The notes under the pieces are model-generated. The model had not been told where the DNA came from and did no database searches. It saw nothing but the letters and a program-made list of their open reading frames with translations. This document shows, piece by piece, positions 12,183 to 25,148 of a DNA stretch of 64,000 nucleotides (position 1 is its first letter; every line of letters starts with the position of its first letter). The DNA is taken from NCBI RefSeq assembly GCF_000003815.2, contig NC_049993.1:2808358-2872357 (forward strand), in the 5' to 3' direction. The position numbers were made by a program, and so were the translations under genes. The stretch is from Branchiostoma floridae. Lineage: Eukaryota; Chordata; Leptocardii; Amphioxiformes; Branchiostomatidae.

Positions 12183-12257
12183 TGCATCGGCCGGGAATCG
12201 AACCCGGGCCTTACACGTGGCAGACGACGCTTCTGCCACTAAACGAACCACTGATGC
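12183..12257 (-). tRNA. tRNA-Gly(GCC)-like sequence, probably a pseudogene or SINE head
   Basis: The minus strand begins GCATCAGTGGTTCGTTTAGT and ends GGTTCGATTCCCGGCCGATG plus CA. The T arm and box B (GGTTCGATTCC) are perfect, and the acceptor stem pairs at six of seven positions. The anticodon loop CTGCCAC gives GCC (12219-12221). Against a standard metazoan tRNA-Gly(GCC), the D arm has about four extra bases and the anticodon stem pairs at only three of five positions, two of them wobble. That argues for a pseudogene or a tRNA-derived repeat rather than a working tRNA. Confidence 0.6.
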
Positions 12258-12460
12258 ATGTGTCACTCGAATTGAAGTATTCGATACCGAATAAAAAGTA
12301 TATATTACGTATGTTATATTATGGGTCCAGTAGTATCGGCCCAACATTTCTTTTTTTGATCTGATATTTTATCGGATATTTGCAAAATTATGTATAATAT
12401 ATCATCCCCTCGTAGGACAGCTTATTCACAGAAATCGATGCTAGGAAGTTTCGTTGCGAA
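12258..12460. other. 3' flank of the first nucleotidyltransferase-TPR gene
   Basis: AT-rich flank just downstream (minus-strand sense) of the stop codon. No clear AATAAA signal was assigned. Confidence 0.4.
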
Positions 12461-14044
12461 TTACCGATCTAAAGTTGTTAGAATCTGTTTCATTTTTTTG
12501 CTTTCTTCAAGATAATTCAAGGCCTTTCTGTTATCGCCGAGATATCTCCAGGTCACACTTAAGCTGCTTAGCAATTGTACAATTTTAGGATGTGCGGTGT
12601 TCTCGCCATAGATACGCCGGTACATCAATAGTGCTTGCTCAATATAGCTGACCGCCTTTCTGTAATCACCAAGGTCCCCCCAGACATCGCCCAAGTTATT
12701 AAGTAAGCTTGCGATATTAGGATGTGCAGTCTGTTTGCCAAAAATACTCCGCATAATCTTTATTGACTTTTCATAATAGGTAACGGCCTTTTTGTGATCA
12801 CCGAGTTCACTCCAGGTGGTACCCAAGTTGTTAAGTGCGTTGGCTATGCCAGGATGTGCAGTGTCCTCACCATAGATAATCCGATTCATCTGCAGTGCCT
12901 GTTCATAATAGCTGGCAGCCTTTCTGTGGTCACCGAGGTCGCTCCAGATGCTATCCATGTTGTTAAATGCGCCAGCGATATCAGCATGTGCATTGTCCTC
13001 ACCATAGATGCTCCGCATCATGTGTAGTGACTGTTCATGATAGCCAAACGCCTTTCTGTGATCGCCTAATTCTTTCCAGATGTTACCTAAGTTGGTAAGT
13101 AAGGCGGCGATGTCAGGATGTGCAGTGTCCTCACCATGGATACTCTGGTACATCTGTAATGACCGTTCATAATAATTAACCGCCTTTCTGTTATCACTAA
13201 GGGCGGAGCAGGTATTACCCAAGTTGTTGAGTGACATTGCTATCTCAGGATGTGCAGTGTTCTCACCATAGATCATCCGACTCATCTGTAGTGACTGTTT
13301 ATAATATCTGACTGACTTTCTGTGATCACCGAGATCGCTCCAGGTGTTACCCAAATTGTTAAGTAAGCCGGCGATGTCAGGATGTGCAGCGTCCTCGCGA
13401 TAGATACTCCGATTCATCTGTAGTGACTGTTCGTAATAGCTGACCGCCTTTCTGTGATCACCGAGGGCGCCCCACGTGTTGCCCAAATTGATAAGTGATA
13501 TGGCGATGCCAGGATGTGCAGTGTTCTCACCATAGATACTCCGCTTCATCTGTAGTGACTGCTCATAATAGCTAAGCGCCTTTCTGTAATCACCGAGGTT
13601 GAACCAAGTGTTACCCAAGTTGTTAAGCGAGGAGGCGATGTCAGCATGTGCAGTGTCCTTACCATAGATACTCCACTTCATCTGCAGTGCTTGTTCATAA
13701 TAGCCAACCGTCTTTCTGTAATCACCGACATCGCTCAAGGCACCACCCAAGTTGTTAAGTGAGGCGGCGATGTTAGGGTGTGCAGTTTTCTCACCATAGA
13801 TAATCCGACTCATCTGTAGTGCCTGTTCAAAATAGCTAACCGCCTTTCTGTGATCAGCAAGTTTTCTGCAGGTGACACCCAAGCTGTTAAGTGTGTCGGC
13901 GATATCACGATGTGCAGTTCCTTTGCCATAGACACTCAGCATTATTTGTAGTGATTGCTCGTAATAGCTTGAAGCCTTTTCATGATTACCGAGGGCATAC
14001 AAAGCTGAAGCCAAGTTGCTAAGTGAGGCTGCAACATCACTGTG
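12461..14044 (-). repeat. 126-bp coding repeat: 12 TPRs of 42 residues
   Basis: The unit consensus is [20 protein letters not shown], then [19 protein letters not shown]. This is the 42-residue type found in kinesin light chain, nephrocystin-3 and FEM1-type arrays, longer than the 34-residue classic TPR. The insert TAHPDIA is almost invariant between units, which suggests gene conversion or selection. Units differ mainly at the first helix tip (WSDLG, WKELG, WFNLG). Confidence 0.92.
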
Positions 14045-17000
14045 TGCCATGTTGTCATTATGTTTCAACAGACAATTTTGTAGACTTTCTTTTGCACATG
14101 TCTTAAAATTCTGGAAATCGCACAGACTTTTATATACCTCTGCTCTTATCTCTGAAGAATTGTCAAAGAAGTTTGATAGCTCTTTAAATGGCTGATCAGG
14201 GTCAGCAAGCTGTGAAAGAAAGTGCTTCAAGGGTCTTTCTGTATAATAATATCTCATCAGCTGTTTTGTATTCGAGATGTAAAACACTTTCTGTAGTTTC
14301 TCCTTAATGCTCGCATCGGTCGTCATTGACGATAAGGCTGACACATTTTCCACCTGACCACGATTGTTCATGTACGTACGCAGCCTAAGTTCTGCAGAGA
14401 TACTGACCATCACCATCAAGTGGTGTGCGTTTTCACTACTGACGACTCCACTGTCTTTCAGCTTCTGAATAGTCTCCCAGATAGTTATAGGCTGTATATT
14501 ATGCAGTAGCGCCCAAATGGACACTGCAAGGCTTGAAAATCGATAGATTTCTTTCTTAACATTTAGCAGTTCGGCAGTAAGGGGCTGAGTTTGGAATATC
14601 GATACATTATCATTCAGTAGATTTTGTGCCATTACCCGTAGTTCCTCCCCATTATTGTCTTGAAGTTGCTGAGTCCATAGCGACCTGTACTCATCGACCA
14701 AGGCCTGGTCTCCTGTGATAAAAGCCACATTGCCCAGTATGCTAGCGAGATGGTAGCCTTTCTTTAAATAGAACGTAAGGTCGTCTTTTAATAGGCTGGT
14801 CATGTTGTTTGGTGTGTGGATAAGTTCGCTTGTCCCTGTGCTGTTTCTACCCCTGCCCAAGGGAGTCTTGCATGCATGTGGCATGTCACCATCAAACGCA
14901 AAACCGCGCGGTGTTACAGAGTCATAGAACCAGCTGTCCAGTGGGTCGTCTGAGTAGAAATCATTAAGAGACTTAATCCCCATGGCCGGGAGAATGGTCT
15001 CTCCCAGATTGATCATTTTCAGATGCAGATAATGAGTAAGGTTGCGGAAATAGCTAGCATTATACTCGTTTTCATCCTTAACTAAGATTGCAAACTCCAG
15101 ATCAGAGTATGGAGTTACCAATCCTGTGGCTTGTGAACCCAAACCTACCATGGTGTACGTACAGGGAGGAGGGCCCATTACCTCTATACATTCATCTACA
15201 AGGCCTACTATAAACGTTTTTCGCTGATCAACAATTTTCTGAAACAATGCTTTGATTGCGTCCACTCTTTTCATCTCTACCTCTTTTATCCCCGGGTCCT
15301 CGTCATCAAGGCTATATGGATCTACCTCTTGTTCAATTCTGTTGATCTCTTTTTGTACATAGTCCCTATCAGCCTTTAATATCAAAATGTGTTTCTCTGG
15401 ATCATCAATATTTACCTCTTGTATCTCCAGGACTTCCTTCACAAATGTTTGATATATTTCCTTAATTGCCTGCTCTATTTCTTTTCTTCTTGACCTTACC
15501 AGTGCTGCATTACAGAGTGCTGCAGACTTGGTGAAATCGCCTCCGTCCTTTGACCGGATTCCTCTCTTCAGATAGACCTCGCCCAACTTGTACAGGGGCT
15601 CTGCCTCCTTCCTGTGTTCACCTGTAAGTTGAAATTCATCAATCTTTTATCGACTTTTTCGCTTCGGGAAGCAAGTCTTTGTTTGGAATATCGATATTTG
15701 CACATTTGGTGTGATTTGATTAATATGACTTCCGTGCTTAACCCCACAAATGTTTAGTAAACAGTGTTCCTATTTGTCTCTATGACTATAATGTGGACAA
15801 TTACTTTTGCTATTTATACATTGCCGTACATTGTCACTGATGCAATTTTTGCGTAATAAACAATCATTCATTCATTCATTTAAAAAGAGATCTTACATAT
15901 TGTTTGTTTTGTAGTAAACATGTTTATGTGTGTCATTACCCGTAACAAGGGTCTTAAGCCATTTATTTACTTTAGTGAAGTCTGAATATTACTTGCACTC
16001 ACTATTGACATGAACAGACTTGAGTGCAGCTGCAAAGCTTTGTTCTGCTGTGTCCAGGTCTCCAGTCTGCAGGGCCCTGCAGCCAGCATGGAGATGTTCT
16101 TCGTATATCCTGTCAAGAAACAAATGCCATAAGATAAAACTGTTACAAAATTGTGTTTATAATAGAAACGTTTTTGTTAGTATCATAGTGCATCTGAGTT
16201 AATAAAAGTTTGGAAAACCATCGATATCAAATGCAATAAACAGCATTAGTAGCATAATATTTCGAAATTCCTGTCATTTATAACAATGGTATATTATTTA
16301 TTTGGATTTATATATCAAGAAATATTTTTGGCATACCCAGTTTTTGATATCTTGATAATTTTAGCTAGATCTGTTATATATATTAAAGTCCTATTATGCA
16401 ACAAGGTGGTTTACATAATTTTCTCAGCAACTACGCACTAGTATTACAACTTGCATGTAATGATGTCAATGATTATTTACGGAAAATTATGACGATTCGT
16501 CAATCAATTCAGTTATTCAATTTTAAAGCCTCAAAGCCCGCGTGGCTCCTTAAGAGTTACTAGAGGGCCCAGAAATACTAAAATACGACTTGTTTATAAA
16601 ACGAATAGGTATTTGAAGGGCCATTCCGATCCCAGACAAGGACATAAAAAAACGGAGGTTCTACTGCAGTACAACCACTTTATGATCCACAATCAAACTT
16701 CTGGTTTGTTTTTGCCGACGCCTACTTTCATATCAGATTATTAAGTCGCAAAATAATATTTTCAGTAGTAGATCTATCCAGGCCTGGTTCAATACCTCCA
16801 GTTTTAAGACAATATGATGAATTTTCATGTAAGAGTCATTTTAAATGGAAACACTTAAATAACTAAAGAAAACAAGTAATGGACACGAACTTATCATTGT
16901 CAGCTCCAGTTGGGTTTTCAGATTTCTTAGGTTCCTGGGAACTGAAAAGGATAATAAAAAGAAATATTTTTTAAAGATTTTACAATATGTATTCTACAAA

Positions 17001-19001
17001 CTTTGAGAGGAATATGATTGTATAATCTATAAACCTACCTGCTGATTATTTTGCCGATAATGTTATCACTTGAGTTTTCAGTTGAGAATGGAGAGAAGTG
17101 GTGCTTTCGCCTTTTCACGTTTCGTTGTCCTTGTGCACGAGCTTGCCTCTGTAAAAACCGACAGAATGCCAGAATTTATCGACAAGTGGATAATCATGAT
17201 TGTGAAAGCACATTCAAGTAAAGTTGAAACACGTTCAAACATAAAGGACCTGGTGTGACTTGAAAAAGGTCAACGTAAAAGAGAATGTTGTTTATTTTGC
17301 GACTGTTTTAATTAAAGAATACATGGAGCGATAGAAATAAAAGGACGGCGACAAAGTGGCAACGGACTCAAATTGTACACAATCTATTTTAGTGCCGACA
17401 CTTGTACGGGTATTAGAAATCAGAAAGAAACTATTAGAAAAAGAAAGCAAAGAATGCCATGTGGCCGATATGGTGTTAGAATGAATTTTGGAGGATTAGG
17501 GGGACTGACACGTAAAACCAACCCCTTCTATGCCAGCCCCCTCTTTACATGAGCCACCTCATAACCAGCCCCCTCTTTACCTCAGATTTCCTTAGCGTTA
17601 TCAGAAAGAATGTTTGTTTATTTAGGCACATTTGACTACATAGGGCATGTCGTCGCATGTCATTCTTTGACTAAGACCTTCGTCTACAAACAAGGCCGAA
17701 TGTTGTGAAAATACATTCACAACTTCCGATGTCACACCCCCCCCCCCGTGTTCCCCCCGAGCAGAATGTTCGGTGATTTTCAACCCTCTGTACCACCCTC
17801 CCGTTAAATAGGAAAGAACAGCAAGCGATTTGCTCAAACACCTTATCAGTTAGCCTGTAAATACTTCTTTAATTTTGCCAGACTTCGCATATTTTTCCGA
17901 GCGACGAAAACGTGACCAGAGACATGAATAGATATTCGCGATTTACCTAATGCTAAAACCCTCCCCTTCTGGTCGGTGACAAAATCCACCATAGATTCAT
18001 AACATTACGTTAATACTAAAGTTAAGAATATACTTCAATTGTCTCTACCCATGCTGAAATGCAGTTTGTGATTTTTACAGAGCAACGTCTTTGTAAAATG
18101 CCGTGTTTTGTCTCTGTGTGTGTGTGTGGGGGGGGGGGGGGTTACTAGGGGGTTGGAGGCGTGAGGGGGGGTAGAAATCGCACAATGATTTGACTGGGGG
18201 GAAATACCTAAAGAAAAAGAACACATCCCAAATAATGAAAGGAAATAGAGAGAATGTGCATAAATCAATTTAAACTAAGAATGTTTAAAAACTCACTTTT
18301 TTACTTGCTTTGCCGATGTCCTGCCTGATTTTTGCTATATATAGTAAGCGGTGGATAATAGCAACTGTTCCCTGTAGGTTGTAACACTGCGCCAGTGCCG
18401 CATTATACAAAGCAGTAGCTTTGGTAAAGTGTTTTGTGTCTCTAGTTTCTGTTCCTCTTTTCAGGTACACGTCACCAAGACTCTTGATCGCTTCTGTTTC
18501 CAACACGTTATTCTCGCTTACTATCCCCTCTACCATCAAGTTTGCGTATCCAACCAGCAAAAAGTCTGTGTTACAACTGGCAGCCCGCCTCTTGTCCAGG
18601 TCTTGAAACTTTCTGGCCACATTTGCAGGTGTATTCGTGTCTTTGTCTTCAGTTCGCTGTACCTTATTATCATGTGACCCGTTTGACGACAACCCTTGTA
18701 AAAGTCTCTCCGTGTATTCGTATCGGTGTTGCATACCTTCTCCCTGATCCTGATTGTCACACCGGACCTCAGCAGCTATGTAAAGCGATAAGGCTTTTTT
18801 TATATCACTTACATCCTTCCTACGTCTTCCCTTATCCAAGTTAACGTCACCCAGACTTTTGAGAAGCTCTATTTCCGCCAGCCTGTCCTTGTCAGCTACG
18901 GCGTCCACCAGGGCACGGAGGTAGTCTGTCTCCGCACGGGCTAGTCCGTACCTCCTGCACTTCGCGTCCGCCTCACGGAGTTTCTCACAGACCCTCAACA
19001 T
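12461..19001 (-). CDS. Nucleotidyltransferase (GlnD/DUF294-like)-TPR protein, paralogue 1
   Basis: Five coding exons: 18297-19001, 17039-17148, 16891-16941, 16003-16109 and 12461-15621. Every junction is GT-AG with matching phase, and the total is 4134 nt (1377 aa). The start is the ATG at 19001, because the paralogue starts at the same MLRVCEKL with a stop upstream. Residues about 1-320 hold TPR-like helices, including a [20 protein letters not shown] repeat, and a basic linker. Residues about 475-640 match the DUF294/GlnD nucleotidyltransferase plan: GLGSQATG (S487), then SDLE (D498, E500), fitting hG[GS]x9-13Dh[DE]h, followed by [17 protein letters not shown] and [11 protein letters not shown]. 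Residues 676-745 match the DUF294_C helical region. Residues about 851 to the end are 12 TPRs. The nucleotide and the acceptor are unknown. No membrane or signal segment was seen. Exon 3 has a weak donor (GTTCGT). Confidence 0.85.
15622..18296 (-). other. Introns of paralogue 1
   Basis: Introns are 15622-16002, 16110-16890, 16942-17038 and 17149-18296. The last holds an 11-nt C run (17737-17747) and a (TG)n-G14 tract (about 18115-18141). No other gene is seen inside. Confidence 0.7.
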
Positions 19002-19119
19002 GGCGGAATTTTGCTTAGGAAAGGTCACTTAAACATCTTGTATCCACGTCACAGGACTTCTTTTTAGCACTGCGCACCTGACTGTAACACAAACAGGTGT
19101 CAGATTGCTCATGTCAACA

Positions 19120-19127
19120 TTACGTCA
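19120..19127 (-). promoter_or_regulatory. Conserved TGACGTAA (CRE/ATF-like) site upstream of paralogue 1
   Basis: It lies 119 bp upstream of the ATG. The surrounding block, on the plus strand 'TGTCAACATTACGTCA' then 'GTCAGTTCA' and 'AGGTGAAA', is conserved at the same distance upstream of paralogue 2 (34669-34676), while much of the flank around it has diverged. The octamer matches CREB/ATF or C/EBP-ATF half sites. The regulator is inferred. Confidence 0.45.
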
Positions 19128-20225
19128 ATTGTCAGTTCAGAGGTGAAATGTCCAATACATCAAAACTTCGGAAACAACTTTAGGTCGTGTGACGTAAAAC
19201 AAGGTGCATTCCCTGGAACCAAGAGGTCCTGAATCTGAATGCTGTCATGTCAAACATCTTTAGCCATTTGGAATTACAAGGTGGTTAGCATGATATATAC
19301 TTACTTTAAACGGATAGGACTCAGTCACTGATAGGACGTAAAATAAATGTCCTGTGTTGAAAGAGAGCCTCACTTAATTAATGAACCAACCACACGTATC
19401 GTACAGTGTAGGTTCCTTCCTGGTGTACAGTCGGAATGTTTATATATACGCTACGAAGTCTCCAGCATGTATAAGCTGGTATCCCCCTGCCCCCTCCCCC
19501 AAACAAAGAAAAAAAAAGAATACTCCTACACATATCAGCTAACCTTCCATCTGTGGTGGTAATCAGAATTAGACTGAATTTCGTTATACTTATTCGCTTG
19601 CCCTTAGTATAACATTGTTACAATGACCAAAACGTAAACTAGCCACCATTTTACAATTAATATTCATGAATCTAAACTTGAAGTACTCCTGTTGTTGCAA
19701 GTCTGTTCTTAGCAGAGCAGTGCTTGTGCCTACTCTGACAATACACCACTGTCATTGACACCACATCGGTTCGTACAAACGATAGCTGAGAACAGAAGAA
19801 CCGTTTGAACCATTAAGGTGTATGTCAACAGGAAACCAAGGCAGTGATGAAGTCATTCTTAGCCCTTTGTGTTAGGTTTGGCTTGAAAGCTTCTGTTACA
19901 GTATTAGTTTCACGTTACGATAAAGCAAGTTGTTTTGTATAATATACTTAAGTTTGAAACATTACTGTCATATCAATATCAATATATATATATATATTTG
20001 CTATAGGACGCAACTATTTTCTCTGTTGTGATGACTGTTACGTACATGTATAAATGCAGTTAGTAGAACCATTTTAATCACATTTTAAAAGGCATAAACA
20101 CATAAAAAACATACCTTCAATTCTCGATGAGTTTACAGTCCATCCTGTTCACGGAGAGAGCGAGACTTCCGTAGATAATTCCGTCTAATTAGTCTGTGAC
20201 CAGACCCTCTGGTCGACAGACTTTT
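19128..20225. other. No gene recognised
   Basis: AT-rich upstream flank of paralogue 1, including a short (TA)n at about 19982-19997. Confidence 0.4.
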
Positions 20226-20890
20226 AGTTTTGTCACGTTTACGCGCGTTCGCATCTGTATCTGTATGTTCCCGTTGTCTGAATCCTATGTGGTTTGGCAG
20301 GCCCTCTGTACTGAGGTTGACGATGATGTACGTGATTGTTTTAGCGGTAGGTGGTTTTATTATGGATGTTATAAAAATAACACGCCTACAATTTGTTCGT
20401 CTTGCGGTGTACTGGTCCAGATCCACTGCAAGTGGGTCATGATGTCATTGGATATTGACAAGCAGATGCGTGGTTTTATCTGATCGTCAAAGTTATTCGC
20501 GTTCGCATCTGTATCTGCATGTTCCCGTTGTCGCATACGTTTGTGGTTTGGCAGGTTCTCTGCACAGTGTTAGACGATGACGCACGGTGTTTTCTTGTCA
20601 CGCTAGATGCTTTTATTATGTATGTAATAATATCAGATATCACCCCTAGAAATTGTACGTTTTACGCTGTATTGGTCCAAGTCTGCTTGTTCAAGCAGAT
20701 GCGTGATATGTACATCAATTTTACGCGCGTTTGAATATGTATCTGCATGATGCCGTTGTCGATTTATCACGTTTACGCGCGTTCGCATCTGTATCTACAT
20801 GTTCTCTGTCTGAATCGTATGTGCTAGGTTTGGCAGTTCCGCTGCACTGAGGTTGACGATGTGCACTTGGGTTCTTTTGCAGTTTTGGCG
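20226..20890. repeat. Three diverged tandem copies of a roughly 255-280-bp unit
   Basis: The block GCGTTCGCATCTGTATCTG, followed by ATGTTCCCGTTGTC and 'TGTGGTTTGGCAGG', starts near 20245, 20499 and 20779. ORFs of 70-97 codons in this stretch read through the repeats and carry no known domain. Confidence 0.7.
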
Positions 20891-21064
20891 GTGTGTCGGT
20901 CTTGGGCCGCTTTGACAGTTGTTCACCTTTCTCGAAATATGTTGGATTATGATTTTACCATACACACAAGTTGTTCATCTTGCTCGAAATTTGTCAACAT
21001 CTGTGACCATCTGTGACCAGCTGTGACCAGCTGCGACCAGCTGGTCATGATATGTTCATAACTA

Positions 21065-21560
21065 AGTAGCTGCGGGCCAATCGCCATTTACGTTTTAAAG
21101 GAACATGGTTGGTACTTACTTTTATTATGATAATGCTGTCTTCATATATACTTGTACCTTCAGTCTCTTGTCCGATCTCCTTTACAGTGTGGCTGTGAGT
21201 TGACCTTTCGGTCTTTTGTGTGACGCTGAATTCCGTGTGTTGTTCAATATTACTGTTTGGCTAGCACTGCTGTTGATGGTACGTAACTGATTTTTCAAGA
21301 ACTATGCTGTTTTCCCCTTGCTCCGGCATTGTGCTTTTCGTATTGAGGTTCGGATGACATATTATACTAAAAATAAATTGCGTGGTTGGTAGTCATATCT
21401 ACTTTGAATATGACAGTATCATCGATTTATGGTAATTTTATGTAGCTGCGGGCCAATGGCCATTTACGTTTTAAAGGAACATGGTTTGTACTTTTGTTAT
21501 GATAATGCTGTCTTCATATATACTTGTACCTTCAGCCTCTTGTCCGAACTCATTAACTTA
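21065..21560. repeat. Direct duplication of a roughly 120-bp block
   Basis: 'GCTGCGGGCCAATCGCCATT', then 'TACGTTTTAAAGGAACATGG' and 'CTGTCTTCATATATACTTGT', occur at about 21070-21185 and again at about 21427-21550 with few changes. A run of GTGACCAGCT units (21005-21050) precedes the first copy. Confidence 0.65.
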
Positions 21561-24500
21561 TAGTGTGGATTAAGCAACTTTAAATAAAACGATATACCTA
21601 ACACCATGAAAAGAATCATTATAAGATATAAGCACAACGTCACACACCGAAGAAGACAAAACAACCAACATATACCACACCGACGTCACAGACTATGTTA
21701 CCTACGGTCACTTGTTATTTTTGTAGCTAGCCGACCCAAATTTTGCGTTATTGTCTTGCTGGATTTTGACATAACGTTTATACGTATGGGGATCTCCTGA
21801 ATTCAGCATAAAGCGCAGTAGGGGCTGCTCCAAAACATAATCCTTGTGTAAACCCTACAAGCTGTGTTTAAGGACATGCAACCCCTAGGCCGGGGTACAT
21901 TTCACAAGGACATTAGGGGTCTGCAAGTGTTTTTCCCAAGTTTTCCGGCCGTAAGCGTCTATAGTCTATTTTGCTTTCCTATAATTGAAAGGAAAATCCG
22001 CCTTATTCGTGTGTTCCTAGATTGTGGAATTTATTGAAAGTTATCAAAACTATATCTTGAACATGGTATGAGGAGTTATTACAACCTCTAGGCACCGTTG
22101 GGTATATACCGAATCACCGTTCACCTACACACCTCAATCAAAACCTTTCACACAAACGTCCAAACACAAACAATGACAACTTAACATCCAACCGCATAAA
22201 CGTCACCCAATGCAGGTACGTGTATGGGGTCTCCAAATGTTGTACTTGGAATTTTTCCCAGCTTCCATTTATCTAATTCTGTTTTTAATCTCATTTTTTC
22301 AAGGATGAATCATAATATTCACACACAGAAAAAACAGAGCCTTCCTAAATTATCAAATTACCAGTCCACATAACGTCAGTCTACATAACGTCATATCATA
22401 TATTTTTTTATTATGTCATTATTAGATGGCAATTTTATTGTTTTTATGTAATCACATCGTATCGTTTTATCATGTTATCATTCTAACACATTTATACGAC
22501 AATATGATTATTATATGATTTCTATATTTTTTATGATATTTAACATTTCAAAATCACATAGATTACAAAGTTCCCCACTTATCCCGAGGTTTTCTTTTTA
22601 TAGCTTCGTATCTTATTATCAAATGCTGCCACCCCTACAACGTCCTAACATTGAACTTGATTTTCTAAGCTTCAACCAGTGCCTTTATATCTCAATATTT
22701 GCATGGCATGCCAACAAGTCATATATCATCACAGTTCACATATAATTGTATGTAACTAGCTGGTAAAAGCGTCCATATACATGAATTAGAAATACACATT
22801 CACACACCAAAACAACACCTCTTTTACGACGGTAACAAAGGTTCTGATATAATATCTTGTAACAGAATGGAAATCTTTACGAATCATGTTCTGATTGTGG
22901 TTAATCATTTTTACACATAAAAGAAAAAAGAACATGTCTGATGGTAAAGGGCAAAATAATGTTTATTGGAAACCAGAAACTCGCAATGTATATTATTGGG
23001 TTTCCCTTTAATTGTGATTAATCACTTATTTCTAAGTTAGTTACTCATCATCATGATTCACATACATCAAGAAATAACGTTAAAAGAAAGAAAAAGATAA
23101 TCACAGAATTTTTACCCTACACTACAAGGGGTGATCAATACGTTCTCGGCCCTAACTCAGAAACAAGGAACTGAGGTAATAGTGGTAATTATTTATTCTC
23201 TCATCACTCTGTTTACAGAAGCCACAAAGACTTATCCCAACTTTCCCACATTGACAGACGAACAGAAAGATATTTTTCTTATGAAATCGCAGATCCCACA
23301 ATTTTTAGAAAAGGTGGGGCTTTTTGTCTCCCTCCGTTTCCAAAAAAGAAGTCAAAACCAACCTGTTTAGAAATAGTCAGCACTAGTATTAGAGTAGAAT
23401 ATTGTTTATAATTATTCATTGCCATTTGTATATCTACTATGTTTATACTATGTACTTGCAACTAGCCCTCATGCACGAACTTGCAAATAAATTTCACATA
23501 AAATGTCACAGCTTTGCAGTGCACACGACGAGCACATTGAATTGAACTGGGAATACATTTGATTTTCTCGTTTACACCATTTAACTTTTTGACTTTTATT
23601 TGCAAGGAAATTCTACGAATAGGATGCATGGATAGGATGCAGTGGAGAAGTATGAAGAAAGAATGATTGTTGAAGCAGAGTATCCAGACCACTGCATCAG
23701 CAGAATACAGTGGATTACTACTAAATTCCACGAGTGTCATAAGGAAATTATTAAGAATCGTTTCTACCATATTGATCATAGACAGGTAAATCAGTAAGAA
23801 GATACGCTAAGTATAATATAACTAAACATACTAAATTTTTACTGTGGCTAAATATTTTTACCCAAATTGCAGTAATATAAGACGAAAGTATTACATTCAA
23901 AATCGAAACATAAAAGCATGAAAACACGGCGCATTATTGGTGTTTAAAAGTAAGTCGCCATTATGGAACTTTCTGATACTGGTATATTTTCTAGTTAACA
24001 TCGTTTCGTTTAGTAAATGCTAATGTTAACAGTTTTTTTTTTTAAATTTAGTTGTGATACTGTGTAGGTTTTTTTTCTGTACCGTTCAGTTCTAGCTTCA
24101 GATTTTATGGTGGCCAGCTTTTTTGCGTCTTTCTACAGCTGACCACTTTTCGCCTTGTAAGAGGGGGGGGGGGGGGCAACTGTGGAAGGACTATGAATAT
24201 AGTACCTATCTGCCGAACGATCCACAGAGGTAATCACGTCTTTGTTCCAACGATGTAAGGCATAATGTGAGGTAAGGGCCCATGTAGGTTGTTCTGTGGG
24301 TCCGTAGAATAGTTCAGAACGCTCTACGTTCAACCCTTTCTGCTAAAGTTTGCTTTATACCGGTTTGCCGAACCGGGTTTGAGTACAGGTTATTCGAATA
24401 AAACTCGACACAGTTGTCTCTAGTAATTCCAACTTATTCAAACTTCTTCTACTTCTGTACATGTGTCAGTTATGTTTCTCGTACAATGAAATTTATTTAC

Positions 24501-25148
24501 TAATAAGACATTGTAAAAATATCGAATAACGATTCTCTACTAGAAAGAAAGGGGTAATTGATTCTAAGCGTGGCAACTTTACGAGCAATACTCAATAGAT
24601 CGTGTATCTTTTTTTTGTTTCCCTCACATCATATCACGATACTGATCACAATAATTTGATTTCAGGTAGACATTAAAAAAGACTTTATATTTTACAATCA
24701 TGCCTGAAAGTTTTAGTTGTGTAACGTAATTTTGGACGAAGCCATTATTTATTGAACATGACCACCCCTTGTACATGATTTATTCGTCAGCGGACGTCGA
24801 CGATAAACGTTAAAACATTTAAGCAACATAATAATCACCAAATCTGACAGTAGTGTGGTTCGAACACTGCCGATCCCGGTACTGTACAACCTGTACTGCA
24901 AGCAAACCGAAGAATAGAACCCTTACCTTTCATTTCAAACTCTATTATAGTACTAAGCAGTGTGACAGCACTGACTCCATTTAATATGATTTTTATGACA
25001 TTTTTTTTAGCAAAATGATGTGTAGTAAAATAATGTCTTGATAGGATAGGTCATTTACAGCTACTATTGGTGAAAAAGTTTTGTGCTAATTTGAAGTTTT
25101 AATACCCTGTTTCATTTGATTGCTCTGAATATAAGATAATTCAAATTG
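21561..25148. other. Intergenic stretch, no gene recognised
   Basis: About 3.6 kb of AT-rich DNA. The longest frame is 105 codons (23462-23779 minus) and has no recognisable family. A 14-nt G run lies at 24163-24176. A fragment near 24840-24905 has a weak tRNA-like box B but no cloverleaf. Confidence 0.45.

Noticed and set aside
12794..13027. Plus-strand ORF inside the TPR exon (similarly 26126-26374 and 26714-26899)
   Set aside because: Antisense shadows of the repetitive TPR coding sequence.
12461..15621. Bacterial contamination or recent transfer as source of the GlnD-like gene
   Set aside because: Four phase-matched introns, a metazoan-type TPR array and a tandem paralogue with the same structure point to a resident animal gene. 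Ancient transfer is not excluded.
20133..20483. Three overlapping ORFs of 70-97 codons
   Set aside because: They lie in a tandemly repeated block on both strands, with no domain and no splice sites.
23130..23260. Possible mariner terminus (AAGGGGTGATCAATACG phrase)
   Set aside because: No matching inverted end or TA duplication was found nearby.
24840..24905. Possible tRNA on the minus strand (GTTCGAACC box B)
   Set aside because: No acceptor or anticodon stem could be folded around the box.
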